Shown: positions 33,940 through 43,686 of the stretch, piece by piece
How the letters are laid out: the number at the start of each line of letters is the position of its first letter
Numbering within the stretch: the first letter of the stretch is position 1
DNA from: Paenibacillus aurantius
GTDB taxonomy: Bacteria; Bacillota; Bacilli; Paenibacillales; NBRC-103111
Length of the DNA: 64,000 nt
Assembly: GCF_032268605.1 (NCBI RefSeq)
Contig: NZ_CP130318.1
Span: 5,369,501-5,433,500 of the forward strand
Direction of reading: 5' to 3'
The notes under the pieces: model-generated
Database searches by the model: none
Told to the model about the DNA's origin: nothing
What the model saw: only the letters and a program-made list of their open reading frames with translations
Made by a program: the position numbers and the translations under genes

Positions 33940-35447
33940 TCCGCCTGGACCTGCGACGGCCGTTCGTTAACGATCGCGTCCAGCGGACCGTAATCCGCTG
34001 TGGCCACCGTCAAATATTTGTTGAAGATCGTATCTTCATAACGGAACGCATTCTCCCACATCAGCCGGTACATGTCCCGCTTCACCGGCTCCAGCGCTTC
34101 CAGCTCCGCTAGATTGGTCAGCTCATAGGGATCGGCGTGCAGATCGTACAGCTCGTCGATGTCCGTCGGGTGATAGACGAATTTGTACCGGTCCGTGCGG
34201 ACCATCCGGCTCGTATGGTAGACCTCGACCCCGTCGCACTGCGTATACATGGACGTCCGCCAGCCGGCCGGCTTCCCGTTCGCAAGGAACGGCAGCAGGC
34301 TCCGCCCGGCGCAGCGGGAGAGCGGCTCGACTCCCGCCGCTTCAAGCAGCGTCGGCGCCAAGTCGGCCAAGGACACGAAGGCGTCCTCGCTGCGGCCGGG
34401 ATGCGCCATCCCCCCGGGCCAGCGCATGACGCAGGGCACCCGGTAGCCTTCCTCGAAATGGCTGAGCCCCTTGGCGTACAGACCGTGCGCGCCCGCATGC
34501 TCCCCATGGTCGGAGAGGAACAGCACGAGCGTGTTGTCCTGCATCCCGCAGCGCTCCAGCGTCTCCAGCACTTCCCCAAGCATGTCGTCCATCATGGTGC
34601 AATAACCCCAGTAATGCGCGATCGATTCGCGAACCTCCGACTCGTCCAGCTGGTCGAAATTCCGGCGCATTCTTCGGTATAGACCGGGTTTATCCTTCAA
34701 TGAATCGCGATAATTCGGCGGGAGCGCAATCTGCTTCGGATCGTACAGGCTGGCGTACGGCTCCGGCACGATGAACGGATCGTGCGGACCCGTCGTGCCG
34801 ATGTACAGGCACCAGGGGCGGTCGCCGCCCTGCAGCTCCTCCAGCTGTTCGATGCCGCGCCGCACGACCTGGTAATCCTCGGTCTGCTCGTAAGTGAGCG
34901 GTGAGGTTCCGTACAGCTGCACATTCCCCCAGCCCGGGCGGACGATCTCCCCCCTATGCCGCCCGCGCCCCGCCTCCTCTCGCAGGACGGGCGCAAGCGT
35001 CGGCCACGTCTCCCGGCGGACGCCCATGTAAACGTCCGTCCCGGCTTTGACACTGAGCTCCTCCCATCCGCGGTCCCTCGGGTTCTCCGTGCCAGAGACG
35101 TGCCATTTGCCCGTGAAAAACAGGCCGTAGCCGGCGTCCTTCAGCTTCTCCGAGAAAGTCTCGGTTCCAGGCTTAAGGCTGCGCCCGATCGCCTGCTCGT
35201 TCGAGACGTTATTGTGGATCCCATGCTGCGAAGGATACAGGCCAGTCATGAAGCTGGCCCGCGCGGGGCTGCAGTGCGCCATCGGCGGATACACCCGGCT
35301 GAACGAGAGGCCTTCGGCAGCGAGACGACGCACATGAGGCAGCCTGCATGGATGGCCGGGCTGCACGACCTGCGCCTGCTGCTGATCCGTCATGAAGATC
35401 AGAATGTTCGGCCGGCTGACAGAGCCGGCCTCGGATGGTTGCGTCAC
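33936..35447 (-). CDS. Sulfatase (operon position 8)
   Basis: A 503-residue type I sulfatase. The metal site starts with D21 in LIFMTDQQ. The active-site motif is C59-S-P-A-R, whose Cys must be converted to formylglycine, followed by FMTGLYPSQHG. Further landmarks are FFTGKWHV and LFLSDHGEHAGAHGLYAKG. No signal peptide is present, so it should be cytoplasmic. It is the last gene of the minus-strand operon and shares three bases with the end of the converging YesN-type regulator. The sulfate-ester substrate is not determinable, but the context points to an imported sulfated sugar. Confidence 0.93.
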   Translation of the reverse strand: MTQPSEAGSVSRPNILIFMTDQQQAQVVQPGHPCRLPHVRRLAAEGLSFSRVYPPMAHCSPARASFMTGLYPSQHGIHNNVSNEQAIGRSLKPGTETFSEKLKDAGYGLFFTGKWHVSGTENPRDRGWEELSVKAGTDVYMGVRRETWPTLAPVLREEAGRGRHRGEIVRPGWGNVQLYGTSPLTYEQTEDYQVVRRGIEQLEELQGGDRPWCLYIGTTGPHDPFIVPEPYASLYDPKQIALPPNYRDSLKDKPGLYRRMRRNFDQLDESEVRESIAHYWGYCTMMDDMLGEVLETLERCGMQDNTLVLFLSDHGEHAGAHGLYAKGLSHFEEGYRVPCVMRWPGGMAHPGRSEDAFVSLADLAPTLLEAAGVEPLSRCAGRSLLPFLANGKPAGWRTSMYTQCDGVEVYHTSRMVRTDRYKFVYHPTDIDELYDLHADPYELTNLAELEALEPVKRDMYRLMWENAFRYEDTIFNKYLTVATADYGPLDAIVNERPSQVQAD

Positions 35448-35504
35448 GATATTCCCCTCCTGTACGGTTGCTCCGTTCGTTGGATCGCCCTCCCTATCGG
35501 CAGC

Positions 35505-36884
35505 TTAGTCCGCCGAGGCATTCGGGAGCGGCGCCGTTTCGATCTCTCGCAGCTGCTCCTCCTGAAACCGGTGGGCCTTGTCGTTCTCCTCCTCCGGCGA
35601 ACAGATGCGCCGCAGCTCGGCTTCCAGCTCCGCCGCTTTGGCAGATTCCCGGTCCCACAGGTTCACGAGCTCCTCCGGATCACACTCCAGGTTGAACAAC
35701 TGATGCGGCCCTTCCATGTAGTACAGGAGCTTCCAGGCCTCTTTGCGAATCATGTAGGCGCCCGACCGCGTGCCGTGTCCGTGGTATTCCGCGAAGACCA
35801 CGCGGTCCGGATCGTCCGCTTCGATGTCCTGCAGCGGACGGCCGACCCAATCCTCGGGGCGTGCGGCGCCCACCGAGCGGAAGATAGCGGCCTGCACGTC
35901 GTGCAGGTCGACCGGCGTGCGGACGACCGCGCCACTCGCAAAATCCGGTCCGGCCGCGATGCAGGGCACGCGCGCGGACGGCTCGTAGAGCGAGCATTTC
36001 CACCACATGCCGAATTTGCCCTGCATGTCCCCGTGATCGGAGACGTAGATCAGATTCGTGTTCGCCGCGAGGCCGGTCTCCTCCAGCTTGTCGAGCAGCC
36101 GGCCCAGCTGGCGGTCCACATACGTGACATTGCCCAAATACCCCCGCCGCAGCCCGCGGATCTGCTCCTCGGTGAACGCCTCCGTCTGGAAATGCTCCCG
36201 CAGGTCCCGTGCATACGGGTGCCCAGCGGACTCGCCATTACGCTCGGACGGCGGGTATGCCGCTCCGTCGGCTCCGTCCTCGTATAGGTTCCATAATTCC
36301 TCCGTGTTCCACTGCGGAAAATGGGGGTTCAGGATGTTCACCGTCATACTCCAGGGAACATCCAATGTCGGGGCCTTCTCATCCAGCCACAGAAGCGCAT
36401 CCTCAATGACGGCATTGTCACCGTCGAAAGCGTCCGCTCGGACGCCGAAGTTCATGGCGCGGGCGGCCGCGCCCTGGCGAACCGCCAAGGGCCGGCGGCG
36501 GAAATTCAGGTCGCCCTGCTTCTTGCGGTTCTTGTTCAGGCGCATCTCGGAAAAGCCGAGTGCCTCTCCGGGGTCATACACGTCTGCTTTGCCGATGTGG
36601 GCCGTGTAGATGCCCTGCTCCCTTAGGACGGAGCCGTAGGACGGATGCCCGCCCTTAACGTGAATCCGGCAGTTCGAGTAAGTCTCCAGCTCGTGTACCC
36701 TGCGGCCTGACATGAAGGCCGACCGGGCCGGCATGCACAGCGGCGAAGGGCTGTACGCGCTGGCGTAAACGGTGCCCATCCGGGCCAGCCGCTCCATATT
36801 CGGCGTTCGCACGGACGGGTGCCCGTATACCGACGAAATGAAAGGATTATGCTCGTCGGACATCAAAATGATTATATTGCTCAT
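35505..36884 (-). CDS. Sulfatase (operon position 7)
   Basis: A 459-residue sulfatase with the active-site motif C50-M-P-A-R-S, metal residues in LMSDEHNP at the N-terminus and later VSDHGDMQGKFGMW. The DEHNP opening and the shorter metal loop resemble choline-sulfatase-like members rather than the TDQQ type of its neighbours. No signal peptide is present. It lies 57 bases upstream of the position-8 gene and 34 bases downstream of the position-6 gene. Anaerobic or aerobic formylglycine maturation must come from elsewhere. Confidence 0.92.
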   Translation of the reverse strand: MSNIIILMSDEHNPFISSVYGHPSVRTPNMERLARMGTVYASAYSPSPLCMPARSAFMSGRRVHELETYSNCRIHVKGGHPSYGSVLREQGIYTAHIGKADVYDPGEALGFSEMRLNKNRKKQGDLNFRRRPLAVRQGAAARAMNFGVRADAFDGDNAVIEDALLWLDEKAPTLDVPWSMTVNILNPHFPQWNTEELWNLYEDGADGAAYPPSERNGESAGHPYARDLREHFQTEAFTEEQIRGLRRGYLGNVTYVDRQLGRLLDKLEETGLAANTNLIYVSDHGDMQGKFGMWWKCSLYEPSARVPCIAAGPDFASGAVVRTPVDLHDVQAAIFRSVGAARPEDWVGRPLQDIEADDPDRVVFAEYHGHGTRSGAYMIRKEAWKLLYYMEGPHQLFNLECDPEELVNLWDRESAKAAELEAELRRICSPEEENDKAHRFQEEQLREIETAPLPNASAD

Positions 36885-36918
36885 AGGCCGTTTGCTCCTC
36901 TCCTATCTCCTTGGTGCG

Positions 36919-38280
36919 TCACAGGTCCAGCTCCTCCGCGGCCACCCGACGCTGTCCGCCCGGACGCTCCGAGGCCGACACGAATTCGGCGGCGGACTCC
37001 CCGGCTGCGACCAGACGGCGGTTCAGACGTTCCCTCATGATCCGCACGACTTCGCGGTGCGAGCTCAAACCCACCAGGTTGGTCAGCTCGTACGGGTCCG
37101 CCTGCAGGTCGTACAGGCACTCATCCTCATAGCGGAGAGATCCTGGCTGCTTACCGGAATCCGGGGTCCGGTCTACTACCGAATACTTCCAGCGCTGCGT
37201 CCGCACCGCCCGTCCCACATGGTCCTCACTGAATTGGACGAACACGTCGTCCGGCCACCCGGGGTCCTTCCTTCCGCGTAGCAACGGCATCACGGAACGC
37301 CCCTGCATGATGGCCGGAATATCGATCCCCGCCGCGTCGAGCAGCGTCGGCGGGAGATCGATCAGCGACACTAGCTCGCGGACCTGACCGCCCCCTTCGA
37401 AGCCCGGTCCGCAAACCGCGGTCGGGATGCGGATCGAGCTCTCGTGGGCCGAGCGCTTGTACTCCTTGTTGCGCGTTTTGAAATGGCAGCCGTGATCGGA
37501 CGTGAACAGCACGATCGTGTTCCGGTCCAGCTTCAGGCTCTTCAGCGCGTCCAGCAGCCGGCCGAGCGCCTCGTCGATCCGCTTCACCATACCGTAGTAG
37601 CCGCCCAGGTGCTGGTGAGCCGTTCCACTTAGCGACGCCAGATCCGGCGGGACCCAACCGCCCGTGAACAGTTCCCGGTAGCCGTCCGGCGGAGGGTAAT
37701 CGTCCAAGTGGTTCTGGTGGTGCGGCTCCAGATAGGAGATGAACAGGAAGAACGCGTCTTCCTTCCGCTCGTCGATATAGCGGATCGCCGCGTCGGTCAA
37801 GGCGTCCACCCGGTAACCCGGAAGCTTGATCCTCCGACTGTCGTTGTTGTAGACGACGGTGTCGTAGGCGTCCGAGCTTTTTTCCAGCGAGTTGGCCGCC
37901 AGCCAGTATTCGTACCCTCCCCGCTTCGGCTCGCTTACCGGCTCCTCCGCAGCCAGATGCCATTTGCCGATGTAACCCGTCCGGTACCCGGCATCCCGGA
38001 ATTCGTGAGCGAGCGTCCGCGAATCCGGCGGGAGCGGGATGTTGTTGCGGTAGCAGCCGGTCGTCGTCGGGTACAGACCAGTCTGTAGGGCCGAGCGAGC
38101 CGGACCGCACACCGGCTGGCAGGTAAACGAATGAGCCAGATGGGTGCCTCTTGCGGCCATCCGGTCGAAATTCGGCGTCAAGCCCATCGGATTGCCGTGC
38201 GCCCCCGTGGTGTCCCAGCGCTGCTGGTCGGTGAAGAAGACAATCACGTTGGGTTTGCCGTTACGTTTCGCCTGCGTCAT
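36919..38280 (-). CDS. Sulfatase (operon position 6), paralogue of the 45705-47060 gene
   Basis: A 453-residue sulfatase. The motif is C58-G-P-A-R and landmarks are VFFTDQQRWDTTG, YIGKWHLA and LFTSDHGCHFKTRN. The frame extends upstream to 38514, but GGAGGA and the 4-base ATGA overlap with the stop of the alpha-galactosidase gene fix the start at 38280. Translation of the two is therefore coupled, suggesting sequential action on one substrate. Long stretches (for instance AHEFRDAGYRTGYIGKWHLA) are identical to the gene at 45705, so the two arose by duplication. Confidence 0.93.
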   Translation of the reverse strand: MTQAKRNGKPNVIVFFTDQQRWDTTGAHGNPMGLTPNFDRMAARGTHLAHSFTCQPVCGPARSALQTGLYPTTTGCYRNNIPLPPDSRTLAHEFRDAGYRTGYIGKWHLAAEEPVSEPKRGGYEYWLAANSLEKSSDAYDTVVYNNDSRRIKLPGYRVDALTDAAIRYIDERKEDAFFLFISYLEPHHQNHLDDYPPPDGYRELFTGGWVPPDLASLSGTAHQHLGGYYGMVKRIDEALGRLLDALKSLKLDRNTIVLFTSDHGCHFKTRNKEYKRSAHESSIRIPTAVCGPGFEGGGQVRELVSLIDLPPTLLDAAGIDIPAIMQGRSVMPLLRGRKDPGWPDDVFVQFSEDHVGRAVRTQRWKYSVVDRTPDSGKQPGSLRYEDECLYDLQADPYELTNLVGLSSHREVVRIMRERLNRRLVAAGESAAEFVSASERPGGQRRVAAEELDL

Positions 38281-39692
38281 GTGCGTTCCTCCTCCCTTGG
38301 CTGCGTCGGGAGGCCTTCCGCCATCCGGTAAGCGAGGAACAGCACCCCGTCCGGACCGATCGCCGCATCGAGCTGGAAACCGTCGTCGCTCCATGGCTCC
38401 GTGTGCGTCCATACGCTGCCGAACGTGTACGCGGCCCCCGCCTCCAAGCCCAGCTCGCTCCGCGAGAGGCCCACCCGCCGGTCTTCCTCCGTCCGATTGA
38501 ACACTCCGATCCAACCGGCTCCCGGCTCGGACGCCGACGGCGTCATCCAGACGTCGATTCCATCCCCGCGGTGAACCAGACGGCCCATTACGCCGTTCTG
38601 GTTGCAGGCGAGCATCTCGCGGTTCGTGATCAGCTCGAACGCCTCCTCATCCGAGGTAGGCAGGTCGCCGCCCATGAACAGCGGGGACGCGGCCAGCGCC
38701 CGGACCGTAATAAACGTCCGTTTCTGGTTCCGGCTCAAGCCGCTCATCCGCTCATGTCCTTTGCCGCTCAGCTCGAGGTTGTCGTCGTCGGTTTTGGCGG
38801 CACCCGGTTCGCGCGGGTTCCACAACATCAAGTGGCCAAAGGGAATCATGTCAAGATCGGGCCAGAAGCCCTCCACCCGGACGTCGTTATACGTCTCCCA
38901 GGCGGCGAACGCTTTGTCCAAGTCGTTCCGGTTGTCCCATATATCCGTCGTCGTCCGCAGCATATTCGCCTGTACGTACACAGGCATTCGCTCCTTGTTG
39001 GTCTGCCCTCCCGGCGACAGGCTGAGCGCCATATCACGCCCGCATTGAGCGATCGCCCCGGCGAGTGCTTCGATCTCCCGGGGGTAGCCGGTAATGTCGT
39101 CGGCTTTGATGAAATCGACACCCCATTCGGCAAACTGATTGACCAGTGAGTTGTAGAACGCCTGGCCCCCCGGATGGTCCATGTTCACGCCGTAATTGTA
39201 ATGGCACCAGACGCATGTGCTGGCCGTGTCTGCGATCTCGGCCGCCCGGTACGGCGTGCCGAGGACCGGCAGATCCAGCGCAACGGCCTTACGCGGGATG
39301 CCCCGCATGAGATGTATACCGAATCGGAACCCCAGCTCGTGGGCCCGGTCGATCAGCGGCCGCAGCCCATTCGGAAAATAACAGCGCGACGGCTGATACC
39401 GCCCATATCCGTCGATATGCACGTCGGCCGCGTGCTTCACGACCGGATACCGCCTTCCCTCGGGGATGTCGTATTCCCCGAACCAGCCGTTATCCACGAC
39501 GAAGTACTCGTAGCCGAACGGTTTCAGCCGGACCGCCATCGCCTCCAGATTCGCTGCAAGCGTCTCCGCGGAGGCCGCACAGCCGTATGCGTCGTAGCTG
39601 TTCCAGCCAAGAGGCGGCTTCGGCGTCAGCCGGTGGATGCCCTTCGCAGATTGAACTTGATAGGCGCTTTTCGCCTCTTGCTCGAAGGTCAC
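38277..39692 (-). CDS. GH27-like alpha-galactosidase
   Basis: A 471-residue glycoside hydrolase resembling clan GH-D (GH27/GH36). The barrel opens with KPPLGWNSYDAYGC, then FVVDNGWF. The likely nucleophile is D198 in VDFIKADD and the acid/base region is TTTDIWDN. A C-terminal beta domain ends near FLAYRMAEG. No signal peptide is present, so it acts inside the cell. The start is GTG (39692) with GGGGAGG upstream. Alpha-galactosidase activity fits sulfated galactose oligomers, but alpha-N-acetylgalactosaminidase or isomaltodextranase-like activities are possible. The stop overlaps the next sulfatase start. Confidence 0.86.
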   Translation of the reverse strand: MTFEQEAKSAYQVQSAKGIHRLTPKPPLGWNSYDAYGCAASAETLAANLEAMAVRLKPFGYEYFVVDNGWFGEYDIPEGRRYPVVKHAADVHIDGYGRYQPSRCYFPNGLRPLIDRAHELGFRFGIHLMRGIPRKAVALDLPVLGTPYRAAEIADTASTCVWCHYNYGVNMDHPGGQAFYNSLVNQFAEWGVDFIKADDITGYPREIEALAGAIAQCGRDMALSLSPGGQTNKERMPVYVQANMLRTTTDIWDNRNDLDKAFAAWETYNDVRVEGFWPDLDMIPFGHLMLWNPREPGAAKTDDDNLELSGKGHERMSGLSRNQKRTFITVRALAASPLFMGGDLPTSDEEAFELITNREMLACNQNGVMGRLVHRGDGIDVWMTPSASEPGAGWIGVFNRTEEDRRVGLSRSELGLEAGAAYTFGSVWTHTEPWSDDGFQLDAAIGPDGVLFLAYRMAEGLPTQPREEERT

Positions 39693-39714
39693 TTACGCTC
39701 CTCCCCTTCCCGCA

Positions 39715-40194
39715 TCATTTGCGCAGCGTGGCGATTAGCCGATTGTGCTTAAGCAGCAGATCGAATGCATCGGTCGCCTTTTGTACCGCAATGTCGCTCT
39801 GCAGCAGCGTCTGCGTAAAGCAGCCCTCACCGCCGACGACGGCGAACGCCAGATCGGCCGCGGTGAACATCCGGGCGTCGTTAGCGCCATTGCCGACGAC
39901 GACCGTTCCCTGAGGCGACAGGCCGCGCACGAACGCTTCCTTACGTTCTGCCTGATTGGCCGCTTCCGCTATCGTGAGCGTCACGGGCAAATGCCCGCAC
40001 TCGCGGCGAACGGTCCCATTCGTATCCGCCGTGATGACGAAGATCTCCAAATGGCGTGACAGCGATTGAAGCCGCTCCGCGACATCGGGCAGCAGCTTCC
40101 CGTCCAGCGCGAAGGTGCCGTTGAAATCAAGCACAAGATGGTAGAGATCCAGTTGTCCTCTTCCGGGTATCGTAACCGTCATCATATTCCGCAT
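39715..40194 (-). CDS. HAD hydrolase, soluble P-type-ATPase-like (COG4087 type)
   Basis: A 159-residue HAD-fold protein. Motif I is LDFNGTFALDG. The nucleophile Asp is present, but the usual second Asp is Asn, as in the soluble P-type-ATPase-like group, whose motif resembles DKTGT. Motif II is ITADTNGT and motif IV is VVGNGANDARMF. It is probably a small cytoplasmic phosphatase. AAGGAG lies very close to the first ATG (40194), so ATG at 40185 or 40182 is possible. It is 22 bases upstream of the alpha-galactosidase gene and 26 bases downstream of a sulfatase, clearly inside the operon; its role there is unknown. Confidence 0.85.
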   Translation of the reverse strand: MRNMMTVTIPGRGQLDLYHLVLDFNGTFALDGKLLPDVAERLQSLSRHLEIFVITADTNGTVRRECGHLPVTLTIAEAANQAERKEAFVRGLSPQGTVVVGNGANDARMFTAADLAFAVVGGEGCFTQTLLQSDIAVQKATDAFDLLLKHNRLIATLRK

Positions 40195-40220
40195 CGTCTC
40201 CTTCTACTTGATCGTTGCCG

Positions 40221-41741
40221 CTAAGCTCCCGCAATGCGCGGCATCCACAGCGGCTCCTTGCCCATCTCCGCCCAAACAAGCCGCTGCATCAGCTCCAGCC
40301 TCACTCCCTGGGACGCCGGGTCGTTCCACAAATTGCGGAACTCCCCCGGGTCCTCCCGCAGATCGAACAGCTCGCCGTACGGGCGGTTGTAATACACCGT
40401 CAGCTTGTAGCGCTCCTCAACGTACGTCTTGGCGTACATCGCAGTCGGCTCCTGGCGGTTCTCGCAAATGATGTGATTTCGCACCCGCTCCGTACGACCG
40501 GTCCACACCTCGCTTTGATCCGTGCCGGCCATCGTTCGGGGCACGTTAATGCCGGCCAGCCGGAGGAAGGTCGGTGCCAGATCGACGAGCGACTGCAGCG
40601 CGTCCGTCCGGCGGCCGGCGGGCACATGCCCGGGATAGCGCACGAGGAACGGGAGCTTGAGCAGATCCTCGTAGTGAAACGGGCCCTTGGCCGTCAGTCC
40701 GTGCTGGCCGAATAGGTGACCGTGGTCCGTCGTGAACACGACGATCGTGTTGTCGGCCAAGCCGAGCTCCGCAAGCTTATCCAGAATCCGCCCGACGGAC
40801 CGGTCCAGGAACGAGACCATCCCGTAATACGTCGCCATGTTGCGGCGAACCTGCTCCTCCGTCTGCGCGTGGGCCTGCAGACCCGGCGAGAAGAAGCCGC
40901 TTTCCTTGTAAGGCGAGAAATCCGGCTTCGCCTCCTGCGTCAGGGCGAAGTGAGGCGGATTCGCTCCATGCTCGCCTTCGCGCGTACCGGGTGCCTTCAG
41001 GCTCGACGGATCGTACATCGAGCACCAAGGTTCGGGCGCGAGATACTTCGGATGCGGATCGAAGAAGCTCGACCAGAGGAAGAACGGTTCCCCGTCGTCC
41101 TTGTACCGCTGCAGCGCAGCATTCGTGCGCTCCTCGATCCACGTGTTGTAATGCCAGCGTTCCGGAATGTCCCAGCGGTGACGGATCGCGGGATCCATTG
41201 TGCCGGTGGGCGGCAGGTAGTAGTCGCGCCAATTGGCGCAGCCGTTCTCCTCGAGCCACAGCACATAGTGCTGGCCCACATGCGCTTCGTTCGTATGGTT
41301 ACGGGTGAGCTCCACATGCTCAAACCCGTAAAACGGCCCATGAAAGTCCCGCCAGAACGTCAAGTCCTGCAGGATCGGATACGCCTCGATGGAGGGATAT
41401 TCCTCCGTAGAAGCGAGCGGCTGGAAATGCGCTTTGCCGATCAGGGCGGTGCGGTAACCTTCGCTCTGCAGCCTATCCCCGACCGTCGGCACTTCCTCCT
41501 GGAGCTTCGTGCCGAGCGACCAGGCGCCGTGCTGGCTCGGGTACAGGCCGGTAACGATCGAGGCGCGTGACGGGGTACAGAGAGGATTCGGGCAGTAGGC
41601 CCGCGTGAAGACCGTTCCTTCGCGCACGAGCCGGTCCAGATTCGGCGTGCGGATTTCGGGATTGAAGGCGCCGATCGTATTCCAGTGCTGCTGATCGCTT
41701 GTGATCAGCAGGATGTTCGGGCGATCGCCGGCTGTCGGCAT
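40221..41741 (-). CDS. Sulfatase (operon position 3)
   Basis: A 506-residue sulfatase with the canonical motif C55-T-P-S-R, followed by ASIVTGLYPSQHG. Other landmarks are LLITSDQQHWNTIGA, ALIGKAHF (Lys/His of the active site) and FTTDHGHLFGQHGLTAKGP. No signal peptide is present. It is the first sulfatase in the operon, 103 bases after the second permease. A degenerate piece of a close relative, sharing the HWNTIGA and NPEI blocks, lies at 47185. The substrate is unknown. Confidence 0.93.
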   Translation of the reverse strand: MPTAGDRPNILLITSDQQHWNTIGAFNPEIRTPNLDRLVREGTVFTRAYCPNPLCTPSRASIVTGLYPSQHGAWSLGTKLQEEVPTVGDRLQSEGYRTALIGKAHFQPLASTEEYPSIEAYPILQDLTFWRDFHGPFYGFEHVELTRNHTNEAHVGQHYVLWLEENGCANWRDYYLPPTGTMDPAIRHRWDIPERWHYNTWIEERTNAALQRYKDDGEPFFLWSSFFDPHPKYLAPEPWCSMYDPSSLKAPGTREGEHGANPPHFALTQEAKPDFSPYKESGFFSPGLQAHAQTEEQVRRNMATYYGMVSFLDRSVGRILDKLAELGLADNTIVVFTTDHGHLFGQHGLTAKGPFHYEDLLKLPFLVRYPGHVPAGRRTDALQSLVDLAPTFLRLAGINVPRTMAGTDQSEVWTGRTERVRNHIICENRQEPTAMYAKTYVEERYKLTVYYNRPYGELFDLREDPGEFRNLWNDPASQGVRLELMQRLVWAEMGKEPLWMPRIAGA

Positions 41742-41844
41742 CGGGAGCCCACCTCCTTTGTGTAAAGTTCGGTTGTCTTGCTTCGACGGCTGTCATATGC
41801 CCAGCCTGTTCTCGTGCTTCACAGATTCTTGTCGCCGCCCCAGG

Positions 41845-42708
41845 TCAGCCCTTCAGTGAACCGACCAAGACGCCTTTGACGAAATATTTCTGGGCGAACG
41901 GATAAACGAGCAGGATCGGCAGCGTGGTAACCATAACCGTAGCCGCTTTGATCGACTCCGGGGTGGTCAGCACATCCTCCTTCATCAGGAGGTCGATGCC
42001 CTTTCCTTCAAGCGCAATGCGCCGCATCACGACCTGGAGCACCTGCTTGGACGCATCGGTGATGTAGATGATGCTGTCGAACCAGGCGTTCCAGTGCCAG
42101 ACCGCTGTCCACAGCCCGAGGGTGGCGATGATCGGCATGGATACGGGCACCACGATGCGGAACAGAATGACGAAATCGTTGGCGCCGTCGATCTTCGCCG
42201 ATTCCTCCACCTCCTCTGGCAGCGACAGGAAGAAGTTGCGGGCGATGATCATTTGGAACGTATGAATGAGCTGGGGTAACAACAGCGCCGACACGGAGTT
42301 GATCATGCCGAGAGACTTGACCAGCAGATAATTCGGGATGAGCCCGCCGTGCACGAACATCGTGAACACGATGTACATCGTCCACAGATTGCGCTGGGGG
42401 TAGTACCGCTTCGACAACACATAAGCCGTTAGAACCGTCACCGTCAGCGTCAACACCGTTCCCACCGCTGTACGCAGCGCCGACATCGTAAACCCGCTCC
42501 AGATGCTGGCGTTGCCAAGGACTGTATGATAGTTCGCCCACGTGAACTTTGGCGGGATGATGTGAATCTGGGTGAACGAGATGTCCGACGGGCTTAAGGA
42601 AATCGACAGCAGATACAGGAACGGGTACAGCGTGGAGGCGCATAGCGCCAGCAGCACCAGTGTATTCGCCGTATCGAAAACGAAGCCGGACCAAGACCGG
42701 GATTTCAT
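41845..42708 (-). CDS. Sugar ABC transporter permease, LplC/MalG-like
   Basis: A 287-residue inner-membrane permease with six predicted helices. The EAA loop that docks the ATPase reads EESAKIDGANDFVILFRIVVP. The C-terminal ending QKYFVKGVLVGSLKG is typical of the LplC/YtcP branch that pairs with an LplB-type permease. It begins 12 bases after the end of that partner (42721). The ATPase is not nearby; such systems usually share an MsmX-like subunit. Expected cargo is a sulfated oligosaccharide, by context only. Confidence 0.94.
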   Translation of the reverse strand: MKSRSWSGFVFDTANTLVLLALCASTLYPFLYLLSISLSPSDISFTQIHIIPPKFTWANYHTVLGNASIWSGFTMSALRTAVGTVLTLTVTVLTAYVLSKRYYPQRNLWTMYIVFTMFVHGGLIPNYLLVKSLGMINSVSALLLPQLIHTFQMIIARNFFLSLPEEVEESAKIDGANDFVILFRIVVPVSMPIIATLGLWTAVWHWNAWFDSIIYITDASKQVLQVVMRRIALEGKGIDLLMKEDVLTTPESIKAATVMVTTLPILLVYPFAQKYFVKGVLVGSLKG

Positions 42709-42720
42709 GGGCTTTTCCTC

Positions 42721-43686
42721 CTACCACAAACCGTATTCGTTGATTCGTTTCGCGATCGCGTTGGCAGACAACACGAGAACGAGCGCAAGCACGTTTTTGA
42801 ACAGCCCTACCGCTGTCGCGAAGCTGTATTCCATCTGTACGAGGCCGCTGCGGTACGTGTACGTGCTGATTACGTCCCCTACGCTGTAAACAGAAGGATT
42901 GTACAGGTTGAACACCTGGTCGAAATCATCGTTGACCAGCTTGCCAACGGCGAAGATGAGCATGATTGTGATGACGGGAATAAGCGAAGGCAGCGTAATG
43001 TAACGCATCCGGTGATAGCGGTTCGCGCCGTCGACCCTCGCCGCGTCGTGAAGCTCAGGCGAGACGCCGGTCAGCGCCGCAAGATAGACGATCGTGCCCC
43101 AGCCAAGGTCCTTCCAGATGTCCGAGGTGACCAGCACGGAACGGAACCAGTTGACATCCGCGAGGAAATAAATCGGCTTCATGCCTAACGCCTGCAGGAT
43201 GATGTTGACCGGACCGGTGGAGGGGGAGAGGAACTCGATCAGAATGCCGGACAGAATGACCCAGGACAGAAAGTGGGGTAAATACGAAACCGTTTGCACG
43301 AACCGTTTGAAGAACGCGGTCCGCACCTCGTTCAGCAGAATCGCCAGTACGATCGGGGCGGGGAAGCCGAAGATCAGCTTGAGGCCATTGATGACGACGG
43401 TGTTCCGGAACACTTCCCAGAAACTGTCCCTCGACAGCAAAAGCCGGAAGTGCTCCAGTCCCACCCAGCGGCTTCCCCATATGCCTGCCGAGAACGAATA
43501 ATCCTTGAACGCGATGATCACCCCATAGATGGGAACATAATGAAACACAAAATAATACACGATTCCTGGAAGAAGCATCAGGGTCAAATTCCGGTACTTC
43601 CAGTAGCTACGCAGCGTGCCCGTTCGTCGGAACGGAGCGCGCGCCGTTTTGGTACTTGTGCGTGTGATCCTAGTGCGTGCGATCAT
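42721..43686 (-). CDS. Sugar ABC transporter permease, LplB/YtcQ-partner type
   Basis: A 321-residue permease with six helices. Landmarks are LPGIVYYFVFHYVPIYGVII, SYLPHFLSWVILSGILIEFL and the EAA loop LHDAARVDGANRYHRMRYIT. The start at 43686 is fixed by AAGGAGG; the frame opens at 43734. It is the first gene of the long minus-strand operon. It is divergent from the lipoprotein binding-protein gene at 43908, so the 220-bp gap should hold promoters for both directions. Confidence 0.94.
   Translation of the reverse strand: MIARTRITRTSTKTARAPFRRTGTLRSYWKYRNLTLMLLPGIVYYFVFHYVPIYGVIIAFKDYSFSAGIWGSRWVGLEHFRLLLSRDSFWEVFRNTVVINGLKLIFGFPAPIVLAILLNEVRTAFFKRFVQTVSYLPHFLSWVILSGILIEFLSPSTGPVNIILQALGMKPIYFLADVNWFRSVLVTSDIWKDLGWGTIVYLAALTGVSPELHDAARVDGANRYHRMRYITLPSLIPVITIMLIFAVGKLVNDDFDQVFNLYNPSVYSVGDVISTYTYRSGLVQMEYSFATAVGLFKNVLALVLVLSANAIAKRINEYGLW

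Noticed and set aside
34956-36287. A 443-codon open frame opposite the sulfatases
   Set aside because: It lies fully antisense to two sulfatases with clear motifs, and its product has no recognisable domain. High GC at third positions explains the open frame.
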